A model generated the notes under the pieces. It did no database searches. It was not told where the DNA came from and worked only from the letters and a program-made list of their open reading frames with translations. Of a stretch of DNA of 64,000 nucleotides, positions 42,701 to 54,700 are shown piece after piece. The stretch is from Calliphora vicina (Eukaryota; Arthropoda; Insecta; Diptera; Calliphoridae). Numbering within the stretch: position 1 is the stretch's first letter; every line of letters begins with the position of its first letter. The stretch is from assembly GCF_958450345.1 (NCBI RefSeq), contig NC_088780.1:171226726-171290725 (forward strand), in the 5' to 3' direction. A program made the translations under genes and the position numbers.

Positions 42701-45700
42701 CAGTGACTCTCATTAATATTCGGTTTTTAAATATCAGTTTCAAAAATCCGAAAATTCTCAATTGATATAATGACATCTTGTTAATGTTTATTTTTTTACT
42801 TAAATGTAGATAGATTTAGTGCTCACCTTTCACTAATACGTTTTAATTAATATTGAGTGAATCTATTTTAAAAAATAACAAACAAATATACATGCTTCAT
42901 TTTTATTTGGATTTTAGTTTTACCGTAAAATTCTACGCTGTAAATCTGAATATTTACATAAATTATTTGTATAATTACTAGAAATTGTTAGAAAAATCAA
43001 AGCTAAATTTGCTACTAAAGTTAAGGCGGAATTTGGAAAAAAGGCCATATTGCCCAAAAAACTCTTTCTTGAATTTAAAAAACAGAAATCTTATCGATGA
43101 TTTCTGTTTTTTAAATTCAAATTTGTATATAAAAATGATGTAAATTGGTGGGAAGACGTAATTTTTCTCGCTGAAAGAAAATTTAACTTATTTGTAAGTG
43201 ATGAAAAAACTATGGTGTGGCGCAAGCCGAATTAGTAGTTAAACTGAAAAACTATTACTCCAACACTAGAAACAATTTGAAACAATCTGCAGCAATATGA
43301 TAATTGCAAGAACTTTTAAATTGTATCAGGACAACGACCCAAAGCATAAAGCCCATGTTGTTCGTGAGTGGTTGCTTTATAAATCCCATAAAAAATTTAT
43401 GGAACCATTTAGATCGCCGAGTCCGCGGAAATCCCGTTTCATTGAAAAACGACCTAAATAAAAGGCTGCAGAAAGAATGGGATAAAGTCAGCAAAAAATA
43501 TTTATAACATGCCAAATCTTCCATTTGCTAAAAAACAAAATATGATGAAGTGTTAATTATTTAAGTTTTTCTGTTTTTATATATAGTCACCGGAAATCCA
43601 AAAGAGCGTAACAACCAAAAAATTCAAAATTGAGTTTTTAATGAATATTGGTACAGCGAATCAAGACACATGTCTTCACAAAGTTTTAGCTTTCTATTTT
43701 GATATCTGCAATAAAACAACTGAATATTAGTGAGAATCACTGTACTCATACCTCAGAAACTGTAATTTTCAAGGTTCTTAGAATATCAAACCGAATATTT
43801 TACCGAATACCAATACCGAAAAATATATTTTTTTTAAATCAATTAAAAACACAGTACAACATTTTTCAGTTCATTGCTTTGGGACTCAATTCTGACAATT
43901 GTACATGAAAGTAGCCCCAAAAATAAGAACTTCTGCATCATTAGTTTTGTTAAGTTGGCGGCGCACGGTGGCTCACATCTCAATTTCATCGACCAAAAGT
44001 CCAACTTTTTGTTAACTCCGATCGGTCCATAATTAGTCATAGCTCCCATATAATGCACTCTTCCGAAAATCTGTGGAAGCTATGACTAATTATAAACCGA
44101 TCATAATACAATTTTGTGAAAAATTGTTAAAAAAAATAAAATAAAAAATTCATTTTTGCGATTTTTAAGGCACTGGATGCACTTTTTCGAGTAGGTATGT
44201 TCCGGTTTTTTTCTCCTATTCAATATCTTTATTATGAAAGTGGCGAGAATATGGAACTCGATTATTCCATATACTGAAAGAAGATTCTCCCATAGTGTCC
44301 CGCAATTTGAAAATATTTTCAAGATGACTATTGAAGTTTGAATGAAAGCATTAATGTTGCTGCTAATCATCACTCATCTTTCTTGTCAGTTGTGTTTGTA
44401 TAGAAAAAATGGGGGGTATGTATATATAAAAATTAATTTACAATGAATTAATCCATTAGTTAGGGAAATAAATAAAAATAAAAAAAACAAGTAAGAGAGC
44501 TATATTCGGCTGTGCCGAATCACCAAATTATCTTACGAATCACCAAATTATACTTAAAAATAATTTTTTTAAATATTTGTATTTTTTTTAATGTTTAAAA
44601 AGTTTTTATAAATTTTTTTTTTCCAAATTGTTTTTTAATTTTTTTTAAAATTTTTTTTTTAAATTTTTTTTTTTTTTTAAATTTCTTTAATTAATTTTTT
44701 TGGAAAAAGAATTTATGAAAAAAAAAATTTTTGATGAAAAAAAAATTCGGGTTAAAAAATATTTTTTTCCGATTTTGACCCATTGTATGTCCAACTTACT
44801 TTGAAATATCTATCATTAGATATCCATATTGTCTATATTAATGACTTAGTAATCCAGATATAGGTCAAAAATCGAGGTTGTCCTAGTTTTTTTCCTTATA
44901 TCTCAGCCATTTGTGGACCGATTTTCTCGATTTTAAATAGCGACCGAGCCGGAAGAATTTCGGAGATACTGATGTATGAATCGTGTATGTAAGTTATTTT
45001 GGGGCTTCGGAAAGTTGATTTCAACACAAAGACGGACATGGCTATATCGATTCCGCTATCTATAACGATCCAGAATATATATATACTTTATGGGGTCGCA
45101 AATGAAAAATGTGGAAATTACAAACGGAATGACAAACTTATATATACCCTTGCCACTCATGGTGAAGGGTATAATAAACTATCTATTACGTTTTGAAATA
45201 TAGAAGAAGTGATAAAAATCTACCTTGAGCAAAAAAAATCGTATGGCCAATAAATTATTACGACAGCCAACATGACAAAACTAATGATGCAGAAGTGCTT
45301 ATTTTTGGGGCTACTTTCACGAGCACTTGTCAGAATTGATCCCAAAATCATATGTTGTACTGTGAAATATAAATATTAAAAAACTTGACAAAATGGAACT
45401 TACGAAATTCAAGAACCAACAGTGGGATAAATTTTACAATATCAGATCGAGGATAAAACTTACACATTCAATGAAGATGACGAAATTGAAACACGAGAGG
45501 TTTGAGAAACTGAACCTCGTATACAATGACGACTGGTTTATTAACCACACGAGTATAGAGTTTGAAATGGAACATAAATGGTTATTATCACTGGGGAACA
45601 AGTTTGCAATACCAGTAGATAGAAAGAATTTCACACCTATACCGCTTATAGCTGACATGGAACAATGGGTTCAGGGTATAAAAGATGATACAGAAAAGGA

Positions 45701-48700
45701 CATAACGCGATCGAAAATAGCGAACAGAATTGCATACTTCAAAAGGAATCTTAGGAATGCGGAGAGGGATAAATTTATACTGAGTATATACGAGGTCACC
45801 AGGAACTTCATTAAGGAACACGAGAAGGACATAATTATAACTACGGCAGACAAGGGGAATAAAACTGTGATATTATATAGGAGAGATTATATGGAGAAAA
45901 TGTACCAATTATTAGATGACAAGAGCACATACAGGAAAATTGAAATTGACCCAACAACTAGTCTTCAGAAAAGGAACAATAACTTAATTACACAATTGGG
46001 AAAAGATGGGTACATTACCAGATACGAGAAATTCAACATGACGACACAAGCGGCAGCAGCACCTGAGTTATATGGACTGCCAAAGATACACAAAGACGGA
46101 ATACCACTTCGACCGATATCTGCATCCATGAAGGTACCGTGTTACAGTCTTTCGAAGTATATTGGAACAATTTTGAGGAATATTGTGTCGCCCAAATACA
46201 ATATACAAAATTCAGTAGAATTAAAACGAAAACTGGAAAGCGTCTCATTGGAAAATGACGATATTATGGTCTCTTTCGACGTGGTATCATTATTCACTAA
46301 TATACCGATTCACTTGGCTATAAGGAATATACTTGACAAATGGAAAACACTTAAGGAACACACGACAATACCAAGGCAAACATTTTTGAAAATTCTTCAG
46401 TTTTGTTTAACTGATAATAACTATCTCACTTTTGACAATAAATTTTACCATCAAACATATGGTATGCCAATGGGAAACCCCCTATCGCCAACAATTGCAA
46501 ATATTGTACTTGACACACTACTGGACGATGTAATTGACGAATTAAGGGCTAATAATATAGAGATTAAGTTTATCACTAAGTATGTGGATGACTTGTTCGC
46601 GATTATAAGGAAATCGGACGAAGAGAAGATATTAAAAACAATGAACGTTTATCACAATAAGATACAATTTACAATAGAACGCGAGAAGAATATGTCAATA
46701 CCGTATCTGGACATCAATATCATCAAGGATAATGGAAGAATAAGGACAAATTGGTACACGAAACCCACATCTTCAGGTAGAATGGTTAACTTCAACTCTA
46801 CACAACCATTGAAAATGAAGATAAGTACAGCGACGAATTTAATAAGGAAAGTATTACAGATAAGTGATGTTGAATACAGGAAAACCAATATTAATAGAAT
46901 AAGAAAAATACTTACAAAGAATAGTTACCCAACATATATGACGAACAATTTAATCAACAAAGTACTAAAATATGAAAAACAGCAGAAAAATCCAAACACT
47001 GAGGAGGAAAAAGTTTTTTACAGTGTACCATTTATTCCCAAACTAACGGAGACAAAAACAATGAAGAGAATGATCACAGAGAAAACAACAACAATAGCTT
47101 ACAAATCAAATATGACACTGAGGCATCTATTTACAAACAACAAAACAAAAATTGACAAACTTAAGAGTGATAATGTGGTCTATGAGATAAAATGTGACGG
47201 TAATGAAAGGGAGAGATGTAACTTGGTTTACATTGGTACGACAAAGAGAATGTTGGGGACGAGAGTTAATGAACACAAAACAGATATTGAAAAAGGAAAA
47301 ATAACGACGGCATTATCTCTGCACGTAAAGGAGTGCAATCATAAGATGGATTTTGACAATATTAAGATATTGGACAGAGAACAAAAAGAGAACAAACGAT
47401 ACACTCTTGAAAGCTTAAGAATACAACAAAAAATACACAATACAATGAACACGAAAGAGGACAAGGATAACACAAAACTGCAATATTCCGCTGCAATATT
47501 TAATTATTAAATCAGTTGAAGTTCTGTGATATTAGTATTAAGTTTGACTTATAGTATATGTTTGTGTTGTAATGATTATTTATTTATTTATTAATTCTGT
47601 GTCGTGAAGTCCAGTTTTTTAAATAATAAGTTAATTGACAATGTAAACAATAGAATTTCGTAAGTTGAACTGTGATATCTTAAGTTGTTCAATGATTTAT
47701 AATAAAATATTTATATGTTTTTGTCGCTAGAATTCAACAATAAAAGAAAACCCCTGAAGAAGTTTGAAACAAACAAACGAAACGTTGGGTAAATAATAAT
47801 AAAAATGAAAATACTTTGATTTTTATTTACACATTTGGTAACAAATGATTGACCATAAATAGCCCGTAAGATTGGAATCTTAAAGACTAAAATTGTCAAC
47901 ATCATTGGTCATAAATAGAAAACTAGAAAAGTAAACATATTTTGTTTATGACGTTTCTTAAAGCGCAAATATCAAGTGCATTTTTAACGAAGTTTGAAAT
48001 TTTTAAATTTAATTTTCAAAGCAATAGAAGTGCACAGTTTTCAAAATTATTGGACTGAAATTAATTTTAGTAGATTGTTAGCTATCGGTAACCAACATCA
48101 AAACTTGTAAATATAAAATGGAAATACTGACAAAAAACATATTTTGTTTAAAAGTAAACTACATACATATATGCTTAAATAAAACACAATCGCCCATAAT
48201 CATAGTCACAAATAAAGTACATTTTAAGAGAATTAAACTCGGCTTTACTTAAGAGTGGACTTTAGGTCTATCATAGATAAGTTAAAGTTACTTCTGACGC
48301 TGAAGTCGACTCTAAATATAAAACTAGCTGAAGTTGTTTTTAACTCGTTTAACAACAGCATCAGCTGTTCTTCGCCGAGTAAAAAAGTTCGTCACAAAGT
48401 AAAAAATGTTTAAGTTACAAGATATTGGTAGAGATTTTGCAATTATTGAACAGCTATCAATAAAATTAGTACCAAAATATCGTAATTATTATTAATTAAT
48501 CTTATCTTTTCCATTTTTCCACAACAAACAACTTTCTTTCTTTAGATGTCTTACTTTTATTGTTTACGTTTTTTTTTTTTTTTTTAATTTTGTATCTCAG
48601 CTGTTCAGCGTTGCCACTTGTCTGTTTTTTGTTGTATATTGTATGAAAACATTTTCTACATTTGCGGTGGCACCCAGTTAAAGTCGGTTAAATTTAAAAC

Positions 48701-51700
48701 ATACTTTAATTTTGACTATGGTTGCAAATTAATAAAAAGCAGGTTTTTATTTTAAAGTTGTTCCTAAAAAGAACCGACTTTAGTATTTGACTATGATTAT
48801 GGGCTAATTTTTTTGTTTTAATTAAAAGCTATAACACGTTTTTTATTTCAGTTACTAATAGCTACTTATTTAAACTAATACATTAAAATATTATTAAACA
48901 AATATTTTTTGATACTACCAAAAATAGGATAAAAAACTATTTATTTATTAATTAATTACTCAAAATATATACGTTTTGTTTAAAAAAAAATAAGGCAATT
49001 GGTTATACGTTATTTTGACTTTAGGTTATAACCTTGTTATTTTTAGTAGTAGAAGCTTAACATTTTTTATACATATTTATTTAATTGAAGTGAATCGTAA
49101 TATAAAATAAAAAAAAATCAATTACGAATTTTTTGATGATTCTTTGTTTTACATTTTAGATGACGATATGTTGTATGTTTATGAATCTAATTTTGAGAAT
49201 CATACATAAAATGTTTCCCAGTAACACTACATACAAAAGCTAACCAGCAGACAAAATAAATAATAAAATATCCGAAATAGTGGGATTTAAATTTATTCCA
49301 TCAATAACAAATAAAATTTGAAATTTCAAGCAACACATTTACACATATACTCTGGATTTATGATGTCAGCAGATGTCATATAAACTGTATTTTACGATTA
49401 AAAACATCACTGCGTACCGTATTAATTAATAGTGTATATTTAAAGCGTAACCCATTGTATTTTTCGTTATCAGTAAATTAAGGGAGCGTGTATTATTCAT
49501 CTATCTATCTATGAATATATACAAAGCTTGTGTGAATGTACAAAATTTTGCTGATAAAAACGTGAATCAGCAGTGGCTATAGAGAACATACTCTGAACTA
49601 TATAAATTCTGGGAATAATTAACGATTCGTAATATAGTACACTATATTGAGTAAGTTATTTAATTGGTTCAAGTACGCCGATTTCAATAAAGCTTTTGGT
49701 CATGATATTTCACAATACATTTTTACGTAGGACAGAAATTAAAAACAATATATGTATGAGAACATAATTTTATACATATTTTATTTTATTGTATTATTTA
49801 TACCATTATTAGAATAAATTATTCAAATTATATTTTTTTGTGGTCATAGTCAACTATTGTATGACATTTTGGCCAATATTTTTGTATGTAAGCATAACTT
49901 TTAAATTTTTTATTAAAAAATGTTTAAATTTGTATCGAAAATTAAAAGATTTTGAAAAAATAAATGTTTAATAACGCAAAAATTTAAGGAAGTATTACAC
50001 TAAATCTTTCTACCGTATCCGTCCATATCATAACCCTATCCCCTATATCAAAAACATATTTTTTGTTACATACTGATTATTACATTCTTGTTAATTATTA
50101 ATTTCGCCACAATTTTAAAAATCAAGTATTTTTATATTTAATAATTACCTTATGTACAAAATCATTACAAACAATATAATAACCTACACTAAGTAAATGA
50201 ACAAAATAATTTTTTCTTTTAAAATTTCAATAATTTATTTTCGTGAATAATTTTCGGTAGAGTGCATTGGGAGCTATGACTAATTGTAGACCCATCGCCA
50301 TGAAATTAGGTCATGTTATTTATGTCTATATGAATATTATTTGTGTTGAATTTTATATTTATACCAACATTTTGATGAGATTTATGCTTGTTTAAGTGAT
50401 TTTCGGAAGCGGGCCTTATATGGGAGCTATGACTAACTATGGACCAATCATCATAAAGTTAGGTCGTATTATTTATGTCTATATGAGTTAGTTCTTTGTG
50501 TTGAATTTTATATGTATACCAACATTTTTAAGGAATTTATGCTAGTTTAAGTGATTTTCGGAAGCAGGCCTTATATGAGAGCTACATATGTAATATATAC
50601 ACATCAGGAATGGAGAATCAGAGCGGTTGAAATTCACATAGTATAGCGTTCCACTTTTAAAATGTTTCTACTGTATCTATGGCAAAAAGAAATATTTCAT
50701 TTATTTGAACCACTCTACTAAAATAACCATCTAGTAAAAAAAAAAACAGAAAGAATGAAAAAGAGATTAGTTATGTATTTAGTTAGAAATCAACTAAACC
50801 ACCAGTATGGCTTTAATTTTTGTATATTTTCATTTTTTATGATTTGTTTTGTACTCTCAATATTACCATAGGAATGGTAAGCGCATTGAATGCATAATTT
50901 TCATATTTTGACGGTTTTTTTTAGTTTCCTTGCAAAACCATGTTCCTTTTTCACCAATACGAACAAACGCCTGTTGGCATTGTGCACGTTGATGTGTAGA
51001 TTGAATGCAGGATTGCATCTACATTTACTCACGCTATTACGACACAACAAAACAAAACGACATCAACAACAACAACAACAAAAATAATAACAGAAACCCA
51101 CAAAAATGTTTGTTTCGGATTAAATCAAAAATGTCCAATATTTTTATAGAATTGTACAGTTTTTGTTCTTCTATTTTGGGGGAGCATGACATTTGTCGTT
51201 TCTTTTTTATATATATACATACGTATGTATGTATGTATGTATATAGTATGCATAATATGTATTTATTTTTTATTTTTGTTGAAAATAACGTAGAGAACAT
51301 GATGTCTGCATTTTTATGGAGACCACTTATGTGGCTCATTCACAATCATCGCCAAATGGGGTGGGTGGTTTGCGATTGACATTTGCAAAATAGAAAACAG
51401 GCATCAACAAATACAACACAGATACGGAGAAAAAGAGGCAACAATATTGACCAAATTTCAATTTGCTTTAATTAAGTTATCGAAAATTGATAAAGGGTTC
51501 GTTCGTGGTCAGCACAACACATCCGAATTAGTGATGATGTTTATACACATACATACATATGTATGTACAATATACATGAATTAGAGAATACTGTATTATG
51601 TACATTGAACCTGCACTTCGATTTATGGGTAAAAACACAGCATAATCTTGGTAATGAATTGCTATTACTAAACAACGTACTATTCAATGTCTATTTCATA

Positions 51701-54700
51701 CCATATACATTACTTATAAGTAGTTTGGTAATGGCTGACATATAATATAATATGTAAGTACTTGTATACGAAATTCGGAATTAATTCATAATAAAATTTA
51801 GTCAACCATTAAATGATAAATTTTTGTTAATTAATTAATATACATATGTATAACACAGTACAACATGTTTCAGTTAATTGCTTTGGGACTCAATTCTGAC
51901 AATTGCACGTGAAAGTAGCCCCAAAAATAAGAACTTTTGCATCATTAGTTTTGTCAAGTTGGCTGCCGTAATAATTTAATATCCATATGATTTTTTTTTT
52001 TCCTCAAGGTGGATTTTTATCACTTTTTCTATATTTTAGCACGGTTATATCTCGTATACCGTAAGGATACGATTGGTCCTTGGGCCGAACAAATTATATG
52101 TACCAAATTATTTTATGATCGGTCCATAATTAGTCATAGCTCCCATATAAGGCACGCTTCCGAAAATCACTTTAAAGTGCATAAATCTGTTAAAAATGAT
52201 GGTATACATACAAAATTCATGATAAATAACTTTCATATAGACACAAATCACACGACATAATTTCATGGTGATTGGTCCATAATTGCATTTGTAATCCAGT
52301 TATTGAGCAAAAAAGGTGAAAAATTGGTAAAAAATTTAAAAAAATTGGCATTTTTGCGATTTTTAAGGCACTGGATGCTCCTTTTTCGGGTAGGTATGTT
52401 CCGTACTTTTTTTCTACTATTCAATATCTACAAGTTTGATTCAGCCACAAAAGAGATTTTCCGTACGGTATACGAGATATAACCGTGCTAAAATATAGAA
52501 AAAGTGATAAAAATCCACCTTGAGGAAAAAAAATCGTATGGCCATTAAATTATTATGGCAGCCAACTTGACAAAACTAATGATGCAGAAGTTCTTATTTT
52601 TGGGGCTACTTTCGCTTGCAATTGTCAGAATTGAGTCCCAAAATCATGTGTTGTACTGTGTAATACAATTTGATTTAAAAAAATATTTCTTCATTCAATT
52701 TGTGTTTTCTTTACATAAAGAATAATTTTTTTTCACAATTTGTGATATATTTAATAGTAATATTTTTAAGCGAAAGTGGTAATGACTTATTTAACCAGAT
52801 ATTTGTAATTCATAGAAATTTTGCATTAAGAAAATCTTTTTTTAGATGTTTAAAAAGTTATTTTTCAAAAAATTTATTTATTATTGGTCAATTCACAAAG
52901 TCTCATATCACGTCATATTGTAATAATGTAATAATATTTCACAATGGTTTAAAAGCGTTGTTATTACCTTTCAAGCAAAAAATTTTCTAAAATAATACTA
53001 CTCTCTATACTACGTTTATTGAACCCCTAAGAGTCGGTTAAGCCGAGCCGACCAGTCGTGAAATAAGGTGCACAATTGCAGCCATCCATGATAAGGTTAC
53101 TTTAAAGTCAGGCCTAATGTCAGTTCTAATGTACAATTGAAATTCAAATAACAAATAAGTATGCATGAATGTTGTATTATGTGTACACACAAGGGATGCC
53201 AATTCAGAATATTCAAATATCGCAGGACTGGATTATTGGACATTATGCAATCTTGCATAACTTTATGAACATTTAAAAAGTTCGGGAAATTACTGTTCAT
53301 GTACATATATATAAAGAATCGGGATCCCGTAATGGATATCATAGCCCGTTTAGCATCCCTATTACTCACACACACATTCAGATAAACATTAATTTACACA
53401 TACATACATGTAACACTTGTATGTACTTTTTGCTGTGTGAATTGAATTGAAATTTCGTGGTAAAAATTTGTTGTTGACAAAATATTTTCTCTATATTTCA
53501 TCTCATATGCGTGTAAAAATAAATATTCGCTTATATTAACCAACAATTTATTTTAAAATAATGAACCCAGCCATTAATAGAGTTTTACAATTACTGAAAT
53601 AAACATTGTTTAAATTGCAAATTTTACTTTTTAAAACGACTTTGTCGTTTGTTAACAATGAATTGTAATTGTTTCAAATTATTTTTTTTTTTAGTAACAA
53701 TTAAAATAACACAATTTCGTTTAACAACATGCATTTTCATCTTGTTCTTAACTAATTATCCACACATGTGTATAAAAGTACTTATCTACTGGTAAGTATA
53801 TACATAAATACATATAACCCAATAGTCTGTTCTTAAATGGGGTGACTCGAGTGGAATTTCATTTAACATGGCTTCCGGTCATGGCACTTAATAAAGCATA
53901 AATAAATAAAATAATACAAAAAATATTAACAAAATTTTAATTACAATTTAAAAAAAAAACAATACAATCCATTAGCAAACAGTAGAGTGAACCAACCACT
54001 GCCTAGAAGAATATTTACATAAAACATACACACATTTAATGTCGTGTACATTAGACATGGCCTAACAATTATTATTAAATTCGGTTCTGAAGAAAGAGGT
54101 TTAGGTCGGACTCTTATGTTTTTCATTATCTTTTAAAAATAATATAAATCGCAGGTGTTTACTCACTGTTGGCGCCCATAGTATATCTAGCTCTCATCAT
54201 CATTCAAACAACAAATTAATCTTAATATAATCATTTAATAAATGCTGACGCGCTTTTACTTTCTTTATTCTTTTTATTGGAAATAAGAAAAAAACTATAT
54301 ATAAATGCCAACTAATGATATGTCAAATACTACGTTAGGTAACACATATTTAATGGGAAATGTATTTAAAACAGTTTGTAGAACTAAACATAAATTATGG
54401 CTGAAATTCCAGTAATTTTTTTCTGACTTACCGCTTATATCCTATGGCCCTAGCACCACGCAATGGCGTGGTCAATCGAGCCAGATTGATATATTTATAA
54501 AAAACACCTATTTGCGTTTTTTGGATAAAAAATAAAAAAAAATATCTCCAAAATTTACCGAGTTTTGTGTGCGAAAAAGTAATACCATTTATATGGTCTA
54601 TTCGACTATGCTAGGGCAATTTTAATATTTGCAAAAAATGTAAAGAAGTTATAGCCCTAATGTACATGTTGTATAAATACTTATTTATATAACTTTATGT

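Larger units (their letters stand above)
45365..47830 (+). mobile_element. Penelope-like retroelement
   Basis: The element carries one long ORF (45393-47510) and a 3' tail with a hammerhead-like motif (47750-47790). Its 5' boundary appears to be at the outer edge of the family H foldback (45364). Only 28 bp precede the ATG, and there is no 5' copy of the ribozyme motif, so it is probably 5'-truncated, as is common after target-primed reverse transcription. The 3' boundary is approximate; no duplication was identified. Confidence 0.8.

Noticed and set aside
45434..46888. Minus-strand frames within the Penelope ORF
   Set aside because: Shadows of the real plus-strand coding sequence, without motifs.
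50179..50590. CRISPR-like array from regular repeats
   Set aside because: Units of about 150 bp are homologous throughout, with no short repeat/spacer alternation, and the genome is clearly eukaryotic.
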